Origin: an uncultured Dehalococcoidia bacterium
GTDB lineage: Bacteria > Chloroflexota > Dehalococcoidia > Lucifugimonadales > Lucifugimonadaceae
Length of the DNA stretch: 64,000 nt
Direction of reading: 5' to 3'
NCBI GenBank assembly: GCA_958295935.1
Contig: OY282385.1
Coordinates: forward strand, 1,426,001-1,490,000
Part shown: piece after piece, positions 13,396-22,974 of the stretch
How the letters are laid out: every line of letters starts with the position of its first letter
Numbering within the stretch: position 1 is the first letter of the stretch
Made by a program: the position numbers and the translations under genes
The notes under the pieces: generated by a model
Told to the model about the DNA's origin: nothing
The model's database searches: none
Seen by the model: the letters and a program-made list of their open reading frames with translations, nothing else

Positions 13396-14115
13396 ATGGG
13401 ACAGAAAACACATCCGATAGGCTTCCGGCTGGGCGTGATCCAGGACTGGCAAGCCCACTGGTTTGCTGATAAGGGAAGCGACTACAGTCGTCTGACGCTT
13501 GAAGACGAAGCTATCCGAAATCTGATCGACGAGCGGTACGGCGACAGCGGGGCGGTCTCGCGCATCGACATTGAGCGGGGTTCACAGGATTTGGTAGTCA
13601 CCATCAACACTGCACGCCCCGGCATCATCATTGGGCGCGGCGGGCAAAGAGTCGATGAACTCCGGTCGGACCTCGAAAAACTGACCAAGAAACGCGCCCG
13701 TCTCAACATCCAGGAAGTGCGCCAACCGGAGACCGACGCCAAGCTAGTGGCCCGAAGTGTGGCGGAACAACTCGAACGGCGGGTCGCCTACCGGCGGGCC
13801 ATGCGACTGACCATCCAGCGCACCATGCAATCGGGCGCTCAGGGAATAAAGATCATCACCTCCGGGCGATTGGGCGGGGCCGAGATCGCCCGCTCGGACA
13901 AGCAAATGGCAGGGCGAATCCCCCTACACACACTCAGGGCTCAGATCGACTTCGCCATCGCAGAGGCCAAAACCACTTTCGGTGTCATCGGCGTAAAAGT
14001 CTGGATATATCGGGGCGATGCAACATCCTCCGATGAAACCATACGGGCCAGACCTGTCAGCAGGATGTCACTTGGCCGAGGCCCACAGCGCCAGGTAAGG
14101 GAAACCAGGTCCTGA
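13396..14115 (+). CDS. rpsC: 30S ribosomal protein S3
   Basis: mRNA entry-channel protein; 239 residues. The start MGQKTHPIGFRLGVIQDW is typical. The KH domain has PGIIIGRGGQRVDELRSDL (GXXG loop), followed by the C-terminal S3 domain with GAEIARSDKQMAGRIPLHTL and VKVWIYRGD. It is preceded by a 151-bp gap, the longest between ribosomal genes in this block, in which I see no gene or clear signal. Confidence 0.97.
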   Translation: MGQKTHPIGFRLGVIQDWQAHWFADKGSDYSRLTLEDEAIRNLIDERYGDSGAVSRIDIERGSQDLVVTINTARPGIIIGRGGQRVDELRSDLEKLTKKRARLNIQEVRQPETDAKLVARSVAEQLERRVAYRRAMRLTIQRTMQSGAQGIKIITSGRLGGAEIARSDKQMAGRIPLHTLRAQIDFAIAEAKTTFGVIGVKVWIYRGDATSSDETIRARPVSRMSLGRGPQRQVRETRS

Positions 14116-14209
14116 ACCGAGAAAACAAGGTCTTTACGGCACACGGGACGGAGCGAAACAACCAGACTCGCGGAGCAAAGCGCGGTACCTGAACTAACGA
14201 AACAGAACG

Positions 14210-14626
14210 ATGCTACAGCCAAAGAGGACAAAATTCAGAAAAATGCATCGGGGCCGGATGAAAGGCGTCCGGACCGGAGGCAGTACCCTTGTCTTTGGAG
14301 ACTTCGGCCTGAAAGCCGAACAGCCGGGATGGTTGACCAGCCGCCAAATTGAATCGGCCAGACGCGCCATCACCGGCCACGTACGCCGGGGTGGGCAAAT
14401 ATGGATAAGGGTGTTCCCTGACCGGCCGGTCAGCGCCCGCCCCGCAGAGACGCGAATGGGTGGCGGAAAGGGCGCCGTTGACCATTGGGTCGCACCGGTT
14501 AGACGAGGCCGAATGCTATTCGAAATGGCCGACGTGCCGGAAAACTTGGCTCGCGAGGCTCTCAGATTGGCTTCTCACAAGCTGCCAATGCCTACCCGCA
14601 TAGTCGCCCGCAACCAAGATATCTAG
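14210..14626 (+). CDS. rplP: 50S ribosomal protein L16
   Basis: Central-protuberance protein near the A-site; 138 residues. [19 protein letters not shown] opens the protein. [20 protein letters not shown] is the family signature; the conserved arginine hydroxylated by YcfD in E. coli lies in this region. 94 bp separate it from rpsC. Confidence 0.97.
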   Translation: MLQPKRTKFRKMHRGRMKGVRTGGSTLVFGDFGLKAEQPGWLTSRQIESARRAITGHVRRGGQIWIRVFPDRPVSARPAETRMGGGKGAVDHWVAPVRRGRMLFEMADVPENLAREALRLASHKLPMPTRIVARNQDI

Positions 14627-14638
14627 GCGCCGACCACG

Positions 14639-14935
14639 ATGAGAATCAATGAAGTCCGGGAACTGAACGGCAAAGAGCTTCAACAAGAGCTCAATGAACA
14701 GGAACGTTCATTGATGAACTTGCGATTCAGAATGGCGACGCTCCAGCTATCGGACAGCAACCAGATAATGGGTACGCGTCGCACCATTGCCAGAATCCGA
14801 ACGGTGATGCGCGAGCGTCAGATCGTGGCCCAATACAACCTGATTCCCTCGCCGCCCGAAACGGTGGCTCAAGATGAAGCGGACACCGCGTCGGCGGCCA
14901 AAGTGGATTCAACCAAAGAAGAAGTAGAGGAGTAA
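14639..14935 (+). CDS. rpmC: 50S ribosomal protein L29
   Basis: Tunnel-exit protein of about 65 core residues (ELNGKELQQELNEQERSLMN, then LRFRMATLQLSDSNQIMGTR and RTIARIRTVMRERQ). The 98-residue product has an extra acidic tail of about 30 residues (ending KVDSTKEEVEE) not found in most homologues. rpsQ follows 4 bp later. Confidence 0.95.
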   Translation: MRINEVRELNGKELQQELNEQERSLMNLRFRMATLQLSDSNQIMGTRRTIARIRTVMRERQIVAQYNLIPSPPETVAQDEADTASAAKVDSTKEEVEE

Positions 14936-14939
14936 CGCA

Positions 14940-15242
14940 TTGGCAGGGAGACGCCGAACCCGGGTAGGAACCGTCCTGAGTGACAAACCGGACAAGACGA
15001 TTACGGTCGGAGTGTCCTGGCTTCAGCGCGACCGGATATACAGGAAGAAGAGGCGAAGGCTGACACGCCTGGCGGCACACGATAAGGACAACATAGCCCG
15101 AACAGGCGACCGCGTCCTGGTTGAAGAGTCCAGACCAATGTCCCGCCGTAAGCGCTGGAGGCTTGTAGAGGTCCTCGACCAGGCCGATAGAGCCGATGTT
15201 GAACCTGAATCCACTCCCACCGGAAAGGGCAAGGCCGCTTAG
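14940..15242 (+). CDS. rpsQ: 30S ribosomal protein S17
   Basis: OB-fold 16S-binding protein, 100 residues including an acidic C-terminal tail. The start is TTG 14940, the only candidate before GRRRTRVGTVLSDKPDKTIT, the standard family opening. VEESRPMSRRKRWRLVEVL is the C-terminal signature. Confidence 0.95.
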   Translation: MAGRRRTRVGTVLSDKPDKTITVGVSWLQRDRIYRKKRRRLTRLAAHDKDNIARTGDRVLVEESRPMSRRKRWRLVEVLDQADRADVEPESTPTGKGKAA

Positions 15243-15274
15243 CCCCAGGGCGAGGCGCGCACAGGTAAAATTTG

Positions 15275-15643
15275 ATGATCCAGCGAGAATCGAGGCTCAA
15301 AGTAGCCGACAATTCGGGCGCACGAGAGGTGTTGTGTATCAACATCACCGGCGGCGGCGGGCGCAAGTACGCCAGCTTGGGTGACGTGATCACCTGCGCC
15401 GTCAAGGATGCCACGCCCGGCGGTGCAGTACGCATGCATCAAGTCGTGAAAGCGGTGATCGTGAGAACCGCCAAGGAACAAAGACGGACGGACGGCTCCT
15501 ACATCAGGTTCGATGACAACGCATGCGTGATAGTCGGCGAGGACAAAAACCCCGCCGGCACTCGCATATTCGGCCCGGTAGCCAGAGAACTGAGAGAACG
15601 TGACTTTATGCGCATCGTTTCTCTGGCGCCGGAGGTTCTGTGA
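15275..15643 (+). CDS. rplN: 50S ribosomal protein L14
   Basis: Subunit-bridge protein, 122 residues from ATG 15275, exactly the family length ([20 protein letters not shown]). The preceding TTG is ignored. [20 protein letters not shown] and the end, [12 protein letters not shown], are diagnostic. Confidence 0.97.
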   Translation: MIQRESRLKVADNSGAREVLCINITGGGGRKYASLGDVITCAVKDATPGGAVRMHQVVKAVIVRTAKEQRRTDGSYIRFDDNACVIVGEDKNPAGTRIFGPVARELRERDFMRIVSLAPEVL

Positions 15644-15990
15644 CAAACGGCCCGGAGACTATCGAGGTGGCACAGCGAATCAAGACCGGGGACTCCGTAT
15701 TGATCCTGTCCGGAAAGGACAGGGGCAAAAGAGGCGCGGTGGTAAGGGTATTGCCTCGTGAGAACAAAGTGGTGGTCGAAGGCGTGAACATCGTCACCCG
15801 GCACGTGAAGCAACGACAAGGGGCGAGACAAGCAGGTCTGATACAGCAAGAATCGCCGATTTCCCTCAGCAAGGTAATGTTGATAGATCCGGACACTGGC
15901 AGGCCAGGACGCACCGCACGGCGCTACCTCGAAGACGGATCTAAGGTGAGAGTAATAAAAAGTGGCAGACGAGACCAAAAAGAACAATAA
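15640..15990 (+). CDS. rplX: 50S ribosomal protein L24
   Basis: Assembly initiator, 116 residues. GTG 15640 overlaps the rplN stop by 4 bp. The KOW motif is [20 protein letters not shown], followed by [15 protein letters not shown] and the [16 protein letters not shown] segment. Its last 29 bp overlap the start chosen for rplE. Confidence 0.96.
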   Translation: MTNGPETIEVAQRIKTGDSVLILSGKDRGKRGAVVRVLPRENKVVVEGVNIVTRHVKQRQGARQAGLIQQESPISLSKVMLIDPDTGRPGRTARRYLEDGSKVRVIKSGRRDQKEQ

Positions 15991-16678
15991 GAGGGTTAGG
16001 CGCAAGGGCGCCGCAGAGGGTAGCAGTACCCGAGCGCGGGCGCGCAGAACCCCTCCAAAGGCCGAGCAGCCGCCGCCGCCGTCCGCACGGACGAACGGCT
16101 CGGGAGAGACATTCGCCCCTCGCCTGCTCACTATCTACCGTGGTGAAGTGATGCCAGTCCTGATGCGAGAGTTTGGATACTCAAACGCGATGATGACGCC
16201 TAAGCTGGCAAAGGTCACGGTAAACATAGGACTGGGAGAGGCTCTCACAAACTCCGGGGCATTGGACGCCGCCACAAGAGACTTGACAACCATCACTGGG
16301 CAGAAGCCTGTGGTAACCAAGGCTAAGAAATCTATTGCAAACTTCCGCCTGCGCACCGGCATGTCGATAGGAGCAATGGTCACGTTACGCTCCGCCCGCA
16401 TGTGGCAATTCGTGGACCGGCTCGTGAATCTTGCCCTGCCGCGCGTTCGAGATTTCAGAGGCGTGCCCCGAGATTCGTTCGACGGTAGGGGCAACTACAC
16501 GCTTGGGATCCGAGAGCAGATAGTCTTTCCGGAAATTGACTACAATTTAATCGACCGACTGCGCGGGCTTCAGATGACTTTCGTGACGACGGCCCGGACC
16601 GATGAAGAGGCCAGGCGACTGCTCGAATTGTTGGGAATGCCGTTTGCAAGACCCGGTGAGGTTGTCGGAGCCAGGTAG
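15962..16678 (+). CDS. rplE: 50S ribosomal protein L5 with basic N-terminal extension
   Basis: 5S rRNA-binding protein of the central protuberance. The L5 fold begins near residue 53 ([20 protein letters not shown]) and has the usual signatures [31 protein letters not shown] and [15 protein letters not shown]. Starting at GTG 15962 gives 238 residues, about 55 more than usual. The addition is rich in Lys, Arg, Pro and Ala ([15 protein letters not shown]) and overlaps rplX. A start nearer the core is possible (ATG 16151 is too late; no good ATG precedes the core), so the extension is probably real. Confidence 0.92.
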   Translation: MADETKKNNKRVRRKGAAEGSSTRARARRTPPKAEQPPPPSARTNGSGETFAPRLLTIYRGEVMPVLMREFGYSNAMMTPKLAKVTVNIGLGEALTNSGALDAATRDLTTITGQKPVVTKAKKSIANFRLRTGMSIGAMVTLRSARMWQFVDRLVNLALPRVRDFRGVPRDSFDGRGNYTLGIREQIVFPEIDYNLIDRLRGLQMTFVTTARTDEEARRLLELLGMPFARPGEVVGAR

Positions 16679-16731
16679 ACGACTGGGCAAGCCCGCAGAT
16701 CATCGCGGAAACAAAAGTGAGAGGCCGTTAC

Positions 16732-16917
16732 TTGGCCAAGAAATCAAAAATAGAACACTGGAAGAAGGAAAAACGCTTCAAGGTGCGCCAGAAGAACCGC
16801 TGCCATCGGTGCGGGCGGCCAAGGGCGTATATCCGATTTGCAGGGCTATGCCGAATCTGTTTTCGGGAGATGGCCCTGCTAGGCCAGTTGCCCGGAATAC
16901 GCAAGGCCAGTCTGTAG
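16732..16917 (+). CDS. rpsN: 30S ribosomal protein S14, zinc (type Z) form
   Basis: Start TTG 16732, preceded by GAGAGG, gives the standard 61-residue short S14 ([20 protein letters not shown]). Four cysteines, Cys24, Cys27, Cys40 and Cys43 (CHRC and CRIC), form the zinc ribbon of the zinc-dependent form. A GTG 15 bp upstream would add RGRY-like residues not found in relatives. Confidence 0.95.
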   Translation: MAKKSKIEHWKKEKRFKVRQKNRCHRCGRPRAYIRFAGLCRICFREMALLGQLPGIRKASL

Positions 16918-16938
16918 CCTACGCGGGGAGTTGATCGA

Positions 16939-17337
16939 TTGCCAGTAACAGACCCCATAGCTGACATGCTTACACGCATCAGGAACGCGGTGCAGGTACG
17001 CTACGACCACGTAGACGTGCCAGCCTCGCGCATGAAGTCCTCACTCCTCCGGCTTATGGAAGACGAAGGCTTCATCGGTAGCGTGAATCCATTCGCGGAC
17101 GGAAACGTCAATATGCTCCGAGTCGGTCTCCGTTACTATAAGGACAGAGAACCGGTGATTCACGGCTTGGAAAGGGTCAGTAAGCCGGGGCTCAGGGTCT
17201 ACGTGGGCAAGAGCCAGATCCCGCGTTACTACGGCGGTCTCGGAGTTTCGTTTATGTCCACGTCCAGAGGAGTGATGACCGGACGGCAAGCGTACAGACA
17301 AGGCATCGGAGGAGAACTCCTTTTTTACCTCTGGTAA
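16939..17337 (+). CDS. rpsH: 30S ribosomal protein S8
   Basis: 16S central-domain binder; in E. coli it represses the spc operon. 132 residues from TTG 16939, the only start before PVTDPIADMLTRIRNAVQV. The C-terminal signature reads GLGVSFMSTSRGVMTGRQAY, with STSRG where most have STSKG. Confidence 0.96.
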   Translation: MPVTDPIADMLTRIRNAVQVRYDHVDVPASRMKSSLLRLMEDEGFIGSVNPFADGNVNMLRVGLRYYKDREPVIHGLERVSKPGLRVYVGKSQIPRYYGGLGVSFMSTSRGVMTGRQAYRQGIGGELLFYLW

Positions 17338-17400
17338 AGCCTCAACCTCTGGAAACGTGACCAGACCTCGTGAGCCAACAGCTGCGATCAGTAGAGAAAA

Positions 17401-17949
17401 ATGTCCAGGATAGGTAAAACACCCATACCCATGCCGGAAGGCGTCGAAGTAACTATCGACGGCTCTCATGTATCGGCCAAAGGAAAGCTTGGAGAACTCT
17501 CGGCCCGGTTCGCCTCGACCATTGAGATCACCTTGGAAAACGGCCAACTGAGGGTTGAACGATCCAACGACCACCCCTCCCAGCGCGCTCTCCACGGCCT
17601 GACGAGAAGCCTCCTGGCCAACATGGTGCAGGGAGTAGACGCCGGGTATCTGAAGACGCTTGAGCTGGTAGGCACAGGCTACCGGGTGGAACAAAAAGGC
17701 AAGGGCTTGGCGCTGCAAGTCGGTTATTCGCATCCGGTCGAGGTGACGCCCATAGGGGACAATGAGCTCAGCGTACAAGGCAACAACCGGATCATCGTCA
17801 AAGGAATAGACAAGCAGGCTGTGGGAGAACAGGCGGCGCGCATTCGCAAAATCAGAAAACCCAACCCGTATACTGGAAAAGGTATCAAGTACGCCGGAGA
17901 ACAAATCCGGCGCAAAGCCGGCAAGGCTGCAACAGGAGCGCTGGGTTAG
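17401..17949 (+). CDS. rplF: 50S ribosomal protein L6
   Basis: Two-domain protein near the sarcin-ricin loop; 182 residues. It opens MSRIGKTPIPMPEGVEVTI and contains GLTRSLLANMVQGVDAGYLK. The C-terminal signature PNPYTGKGIKYAGEQIRRKA is intact. The stop is immediately followed by the rplR start. Confidence 0.97.
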   Translation: MSRIGKTPIPMPEGVEVTIDGSHVSAKGKLGELSARFASTIEITLENGQLRVERSNDHPSQRALHGLTRSLLANMVQGVDAGYLKTLELVGTGYRVEQKGKGLALQVGYSHPVEVTPIGDNELSVQGNNRIIVKGIDKQAVGEQAARIRKIRKPNPYTGKGIKYAGEQIRRKAGKAATGALG

Positions 17950-18318
17950 TTGAGCAAGAGGAAATTTGACCTCAGACCGCGCTGGCTTCGGCATCGAAGG
18001 CTGAGAAAACGCGTCAAGGGCGGGCCCGAGAGACCGCGCCTCGCAGTCTTTCGCAGCGTCAAACAGATATACACACAGGTCATCGACGATGAAAGAGGCC
18101 ATACGCTGGTGGCAGCCTCATCGCTGGAACCAGGTCTCCGAGAGGAATGCGCCAAGGCTGGAAGAGTGGGCGCCGCAACCTTGGTCGGAACTGCCGTGGC
18201 AAAACGCGCCAGGGAAGCAGGCGTGACCCGCGTCGTGCTAGACCGGGGCGGTTACAAGTACCACGGCAGGGTCAGAGCCCTGGCCGATGCAGCCAGAACC
18301 GAAGGGTTGGACTTTTAG
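17950..18318 (+). CDS. rplR: 50S ribosomal protein L18
   Basis: 5S rRNA-binding protein, 122 residues. TTG start at 17950 directly after the rplF stop. [20 protein letters not shown] and [20 protein letters not shown] are diagnostic. rpsE begins with no gap. Confidence 0.97.
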   Translation: MSKRKFDLRPRWLRHRRLRKRVKGGPERPRLAVFRSVKQIYTQVIDDERGHTLVAASSLEPGLREECAKAGRVGAATLVGTAVAKRAREAGVTRVVLDRGGYKYHGRVRALADAARTEGLDF

Positions 18319-18897
18319 ATGGTTTCTAGAGACCGGGGCGGCCGCGGGGAACGCAGGCGACGACGTGAAGAAAGCGAAGATTCAGGACTCGTCGAGCGGG
18401 TGGTAAAGATCCGAAGAGTCTCCAAAGTAGTCAAAGGCGGACGGAACCTGACCTTCAACGCCATGGTCGTCGTGGGCGACGGCGCAGGAAACGTGGGCTC
18501 AGGGCTCGGCAAGGCCGGGGCAGTGCCGGACGCAGTGCGTAAGGGCACCACCATAGCCCGCAAAAACATGCACCCCGTCACCCTCAGCAAATCCACCATT
18601 CCCCATGAGATGGTGGCCAAGTACGGAGCGGCCAAAGTACTGTTGAAACCAGCTGCCCCTGGCGCAGGAATCATCGCCGGAGGCGGCGTGAGGGCCGTAA
18701 TGGAAGCTGCCGGCGTTCGTGACGTACTCTCCAAGACATTCGGCTCGAACAACACCATAAATATCGTCAAAGCCACGATGAAGGCCCTTGACTCAATGCG
18801 AGACCCTGCCGGCGAAACCGCACGACGGCGCGGGCTGACTCCGGCTGACGCGCCTGCTACAACCGAAAGCAACGGCTCGGCAGGCCGCGCTTCCTGA
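18319..18897 (+). CDS. rpsE: 30S ribosomal protein S5
   Basis: Decoding-fidelity protein at the mRNA channel, 192 residues. The dsRBD-like N-domain has [20 protein letters not shown] and [20 protein letters not shown]. The C-domain has [20 protein letters not shown] and [13 protein letters not shown]. It has short basic and Ala/Thr-rich tails at the two ends. Confidence 0.97.
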   Translation: MVSRDRGGRGERRRRREESEDSGLVERVVKIRRVSKVVKGGRNLTFNAMVVVGDGAGNVGSGLGKAGAVPDAVRKGTTIARKNMHPVTLSKSTIPHEMVAKYGAAKVLLKPAAPGAGIIAGGGVRAVMEAAGVRDVLSKTFGSNNTINIVKATMKALDSMRDPAGETARRRGLTPADAPATTESNGSAGRAS

Positions 18898-18908
18898 GAC
18901 GAAATCCG

Positions 18909-19112
18909 ATGGCCGAAACCCTGAAAGAAAGAAAGCCCGGCAAAATCCGCATCATGCAGGTCAAGAGCGTGATCGGTACAACCCCCGGGCAGCGCGCCAC
19001 TGTAAGGGCATTGGGGCTCCGTCGCATACGCCACGAGGTAGAAAAAGAAGACTCTCCCGCCCTGAGGGGAATGATCGAAAAGGTACGGCACCTTGTAGCC
19101 GTTACCGAATAG
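18909..19112 (+). CDS. rpmD: 50S ribosomal protein L30
   Basis: Small 67-residue protein with the L30 signature KIRIMQVKSVIGTTPGQRAT and ALGLRRIRHEVEKEDSPALR, ending GMIEKVRHLVAVTE. Gap to rpsE 11 bp. Confidence 0.96.
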   Translation: MAETLKERKPGKIRIMQVKSVIGTTPGQRATVRALGLRRIRHEVEKEDSPALRGMIEKVRHLVAVTE

Positions 19113-19152
19113 ACGACAAGCCCGCACACGGCAACGGAAAATTCAATCGGCA

Positions 19153-19617
19153 ATGCCTGGATTACACCAACTCAAACCTGCACCCGGATCGAAGAAGCGG
19201 CGTACCAGAGTCGGCCGGGGTCGCGGCAGCGGACGCGGCGGCTACTCCGGTCGAGGCATCAAAGGCCAGCGCTCCAGGGAAAGTCTGAACCCAGTATTCG
19301 AGGGAGGGCAGCTTCCGCTTGTTAAGCGTCTACCCTTCATGCGCGGGTTCACCAATATCTTCCGCGTCGAGTATTCCCCCGTGAACGTAGGCTCGCTCAA
19401 TCTGTTCGAGGATGGGATCGACGTAACTCCCGAGTTGTTGGTAGAGAGGCTGTTGGTCAGGCGAAAGAGGGACAAGATCAAGATACTAGGCGACGGCGAG
19501 TTGTCCCGTGCACTAAACGTAACCGCCCACTCTTTCAGCAAGTCCGCCCGCAAGAAGATCGAGTCGGCGGGAGGCAAGGCGACCGTATTGTCCGATAGCG
19601 CCTCCAAGGTTGACTGA
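19153..19617 (+). CDS. rplO: 50S ribosomal protein L15
   Basis: 154 residues. The glycine/arginine-rich start (SKKRRTRVGRGRGSGRGGYSGRGIKGQ region) is typical, followed by FEGGQLPLVKRLPFMRGFTN and the C-terminal KSARKKIESAGGKATVL. Its stop shares a base with the secY start. Confidence 0.96.
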   Translation: MPGLHQLKPAPGSKKRRTRVGRGRGSGRGGYSGRGIKGQRSRESLNPVFEGGQLPLVKRLPFMRGFTNIFRVEYSPVNVGSLNLFEDGIDVTPELLVERLLVRRKRDKIKILGDGELSRALNVTAHSFSKSARKKIESAGGKATVLSDSASKVD

Positions 19618-20984
19618 TGCTTAGAGACGCTCCTGCACAGAGAGCCGATTCAGGTCGGCCGGCGCTGCTGCAGGCCGTTATAGATGCAATGCGCATACCG
19701 GACCTCCGGTACCGCATTCTCTTCACCCTAGGCATGCTGGTGGTCTTCCGGTTCTTCGCCCACGTACCGGTACCGGGAGTAGACCGCGCTGCCTTGGGCG
19801 CAGCTTTCGACGCAAATCCACTGCTGGGTTTTCTGGATCTCTTCAGTGGCGGCGCGCTGCGCAACATGAGCATCGCCGCGCTCGGTGTGTACCCATACAT
19901 CACTGCGTCTATCATCATTCAGGTACTAACCCCGATAGTGCCCAGCCTAAAGGCCCTCTCGCAGGAAGGTGACTATGGCCGGCAGAAGATCAACCAATTC
20001 ACACACTACCTCACCGTCCCGCTGGCCTTCATGCAGGGATACGGACAGATCAACCTCCTGGGAGGCGCCTTAGGTACCAGCCAAGGGGCCGTCATCACCG
20101 GCTTCGGCTTTGGAGGCGACACCACGCTAAACACCATCACTATCCTGGCAGCGATGACCGCAGGAACTATGTTGCTGGTATGGATGGGAGACCTCATCAC
20201 GGAGAAGGGCATCGGCAACGGCATATCCCTGATCATCTTCGCAGGCATAGTCACCTCGTTCCCGTCGATCTTCGGACAACTGTGGCTGCTACGAGACCAG
20301 TTGTTCCAGGTCCTGCTGCTCGTCTCTATTGGGCTGCTGATCATCTATCTCATAGTCTTCTTCAACGAGGCTCAGCGCAGAATTCCCGTGCAGTACGGAC
20401 GAAGCGTCTTTCGAGGTGGGCGGATGTACCGCCAAGCTGGGTCTACCTACATACCCTTGCGCGTCAACTCCGCGGGAATGATCCCGCTCATATTTGCTTT
20501 CTCGCTGCTCATACTGCCGCCTACCTTGGCCAGCTTCTTCCTGAACCCCGGCAGTAACTCGATAGGCGCCCAAATAGCGGACTTCTTCGCCAATTCACTC
20601 GGACCTACCAGCGTCTTCTACTGGACCGCAGTCTTCTTCCTGGTGGTCCTCTTCACCTTCTTCTATACACTCGTGGTGTTCAACCAGCAGAACCTCGCTG
20701 AAAACCTGCAAAAGAACGGAGGGTTCGTGCCAGGCATACGCCCTGGCGTACCAACTCGCGACTACCTCATGCGAGTCATCATTCGCATCACCTGGGGAGG
20801 CGCGCTGTTCCTCGGTTTCATCGCAATCATCCCATACTTGGCGGGCCTTGTTTCCGGGCTGGACGCTGCAACCAGCATCATCAGCAGCACCAGCCTGCTG
20901 ATACTTGTGGGAGTCGCCCTGGACACCATGCGGCAACTCGAAGCCCAGCTTCTGATGCGCAACTATGAAGGTTTCATCAGGTAG
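19617..20984 (+). CDS. secY: Preprotein translocase subunit SecY
   Basis: Channel-forming subunit of the Sec translocon in the cytoplasmic membrane, 455 residues with about ten hydrophobic segments. Signatures: HVPVPGVDRAAL in the first periplasmic loop, the plug-region GGALRNMSIAALGVYPYITA, NEAQRRIPVQYGRSV in the cytoplasmic loop used by SecA, and the C-terminal VALDTMRQLEAQLLMRNYEG. ATG 19617 overlaps rplO by one base, so secretion capacity is tied to ribosomal protein expression. Confidence 0.97.
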   Translation: MLRDAPAQRADSGRPALLQAVIDAMRIPDLRYRILFTLGMLVVFRFFAHVPVPGVDRAALGAAFDANPLLGFLDLFSGGALRNMSIAALGVYPYITASIIIQVLTPIVPSLKALSQEGDYGRQKINQFTHYLTVPLAFMQGYGQINLLGGALGTSQGAVITGFGFGGDTTLNTITILAAMTAGTMLLVWMGDLITEKGIGNGISLIIFAGIVTSFPSIFGQLWLLRDQLFQVLLLVSIGLLIIYLIVFFNEAQRRIPVQYGRSVFRGGRMYRQAGSTYIPLRVNSAGMIPLIFAFSLLILPPTLASFFLNPGSNSIGAQIADFFANSLGPTSVFYWTAVFFLVVLFTFFYTLVVFNQQNLAENLQKNGGFVPGIRPGVPTRDYLMRVIIRITWGGALFLGFIAIIPYLAGLVSGLDAATSIISSTSLLILVGVALDTMRQLEAQLLMRNYEGFIR

Positions 20985-21008
20985 CCGCTAAGGCACGGGA
21001 TCGACACT

Positions 21009-21656
21009 TTGCGCATCGTTCTACTTGGCCCACCCGGCGCGGGGAAGGGCACCCAGGCGTCGAAGATTGCGGCGAATCTCGGCGCAAAGCACTTGGCCAC
21101 AGGCGACATACTCCGCGCCGAGGCGGCGGCAGGCACCACTCTGGGCAAGTCGGCAAAGTCTTATATGGACAGGGGCGACCTCGTACCGGACAAGGTCATA
21201 ATCGGTATGATCCGCTCCCGGTTGAGTGATGGGGGCGGCATGGTACTCGACGGCTTCCCCAGAACTGTGGCACAAGCCCAAGCCTTGGACCAAGAACTAA
21301 CCAAAGCGAAGGCCCCCCTGGACTTGGCGCTATACCTCGACGTCGACCGGGAAGAACTGGTCAGCAGGCTCTCGAACCGGGCAGTCTGCGCCAGATGCAG
21401 CAAGCCGTTCAAACTCGACGACGCAACAGAGCGGCCCAAGGACGTATGCGACAACTGCGGCGGTGAATTACAAGTTCGGGAGGACGACCGACCCCAAGCC
21501 GTGCGTCACAGGCTGCGCGTGTATGAAGAACAGACTTTGCCAGTCCTCGGATACTATAAGAGTTCTGGCCGAGTGGCAGAGGTGGACGGTGTAGGGTCCA
21601 CCGAAGAAGTCGGAGAACGCCTCGAGGCGGCTATCAAACAACAATCCCCCGTGTAA
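21009..21656 (+). CDS. adk: Adenylate kinase, zinc-type LID
   Basis: Converts ATP and AMP to two ADP. 215 residues from TTG 21009. P-loop GPPGAGKGT (7-15), AMP-binding GFPRT (82-86). The LID carries four cysteines, Cys127, Cys130, Cys147 and Cys150 (CARC...CDNC), the structural zinc set of long-form bacterial kinases. Located between secY and map as in most spc operons. Confidence 0.97.
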   Translation: MRIVLLGPPGAGKGTQASKIAANLGAKHLATGDILRAEAAAGTTLGKSAKSYMDRGDLVPDKVIIGMIRSRLSDGGGMVLDGFPRTVAQAQALDQELTKAKAPLDLALYLDVDREELVSRLSNRAVCARCSKPFKLDDATERPKDVCDNCGGELQVREDDRPQAVRHRLRVYEEQTLPVLGYYKSSGRVAEVDGVGSTEEVGERLEAAIKQQSPV

Positions 21657-21674
21657 TTCAACTCCATTTCAGGA

Positions 21675-21680
21675 TATACT
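21675..21680 (+). promoter_or_regulatory. Candidate -10 element before map
   Basis: TATACT sits 17 bp upstream of the map ATG in the 41-bp adk-map gap. No good -35 is present 16-18 bp further up, so this would be a weak internal promoter at best. Confidence 0.3.
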
Positions 21681-21697
21681 CGTAAGGTTCAGCGCGA

Positions 21698-22495
21698 ATG
21701 AATAGCTCCACCATCTCCGGTCTGAGTACCGACCATTCCCCGGTACGCGGCGCTACGATCAAGTCTGACCGCGAGCTTGAGGCAATGCGGGAAGCAGGAC
21801 GGATTGTCGCGCTTGCCGTCCGTCAAATGGTCCGGAATTTGGAGCCTGGCGTCACGACCGCTGAGTTGAACCACATTGGCGAAGGAGAAATAAGAAAACT
21901 GGGAGCGCGGCCCGCATTCTTGGGCCTCTACGGGTTTCCTGCCACAGTTTGCATATCACTCAACGAAGAAATTGTGCACGGCATCCCCGGCGAGCGCATA
22001 GTGGAAGATGGCGATCTGGTCTCATTCGACTGTGGCGCCATTGTGAACGGCATGTATAGCGATCACGCCGTCACCGCGATTGCAGGCAAGGAAACGAAGA
22101 AGAAGCGCGCACTTGTCGAGACTACAAAGGTCTCCCTCGATAGGGCGATCCAGGCGGCACAGCCCCGGAACCGAGTGGGTGACGTGTCGAATGCCGTTGA
22201 GAGCTACGTTAGGCCAAAGGGATATGAACTTGTCAGAGAGTATGTCGGACACGGCATCGGGCACTCTCTTCACGAGCCGCCGCAGGTGCCAAACTACGGA
22301 ATGGCTGGACGAGGGCATATCTTGATGCCTGGCATGGTGATCGCAATCGAGCCAATGGTCAATGCTGGAGGATGGCAAACGGAGGTACTGAAAGACAAAT
22401 GGACTGTCGTGACAGCCGACCGGTCCCTCTCCGCCCACTTCGAGCACACGGTGGCCATTACCGAATACGGGCCGGAAGTACTCACGGCTCTGTAA
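21698..22495 (+). CDS. map: Methionine aminopeptidase type I
   Basis: Removes the initiator methionine from nascent proteins. 265 residues from ATG 21698 with an AAGG ribosome site. The five metal ligands are present: Asp111 (SFDCG), Asp122 (YSDHAVT), His185 (GHGIGHSLHEPP), Glu218 (AIEPM) and Glu249 (HFEHT). The N-terminal 20 residues before IKSDRELEAMREAGRIVA are extra and poorly conserved. Confidence 0.97.
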   Translation: MNSSTISGLSTDHSPVRGATIKSDRELEAMREAGRIVALAVRQMVRNLEPGVTTAELNHIGEGEIRKLGARPAFLGLYGFPATVCISLNEEIVHGIPGERIVEDGDLVSFDCGAIVNGMYSDHAVTAIAGKETKKKRALVETTKVSLDRAIQAAQPRNRVGDVSNAVESYVRPKGYELVREYVGHGIGHSLHEPPQVPNYGMAGRGHILMPGMVIAIEPMVNAGGWQTEVLKDKWTVVTADRSLSAHFEHTVAITEYGPEVLTAL

Positions 22496-22517
22496 CCCCG
22501 GATCACAGTAACGCAAA

Positions 22518-22736
22518 GTGGCAAAGAAAGAAGCAATAGAAGTGGAGGGCTTGGTCAGCGAGGCCCTGCCTAACACCACCTTTCGCGTGGAACTCCCCAA
22601 CGGCCACGAGGTGCTTGCAAGAGCCTCCGGAAAGATAAGAATGAACTTCATCAGAATCCTGCCGGGAGACCGGGTCCTCGTCGAGTTGTCGCCTTACGAC
22701 CTTACCCGAGGCCGCATCACTTATCGTTTCAAGTAA
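22518..22736 (+). CDS. infA: Translation initiation factor IF-1
   Basis: 72-residue S1/OB-fold factor that binds the A-site during initiation. GTG start; [20 protein letters not shown] and [38 protein letters not shown] are the standard sequence. It sits in the usual map-infA-rpmJ order. Confidence 0.97.
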   Translation: MAKKEAIEVEGLVSEALPNTTFRVELPNGHEVLARASGKIRMNFIRILPGDRVLVELSPYDLTRGRITYRFK

Positions 22737-22774
22737 CTCGCTCAGGGGATACGAACTCCGCACGAGGCCAAATC

Positions 22775-22888
22775 ATGAAAGTCAGAGCGTCCGTAAAGCC
22801 AATGTGCGCCAGTTGCAAGGTGATCCGGAGGCGTAACACCGTTCGGGTACTGTGCACCAACCCAAAACACAAGCAAAAGCAGGGTTAG
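22775..22888 (+). CDS. rpmJ: 50S ribosomal protein L36, zinc form
   Basis: A 37-residue gene, ATG 22775 to TAG 22888: [20 protein letters not shown] then [17 protein letters not shown]. Zinc ligands Cys11, Cys14, Cys27 and His32 are all present, so this is the C+ form. Exact family length, and it occupies the canonical slot between infA and rpsM. Confidence 0.96.
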   Translation: MKVRASVKPMCASCKVIRRRNTVRVLCTNPKHKQKQG

Positions 22889-22974
22889 ACAGCCCGCACG
22901 ACTCCGATAGCAACCCGGAAAGGTCGCATGACCCGCGACAGCCGCAGGCTCAGGGGAAAGTCAGGTAACGAAAA

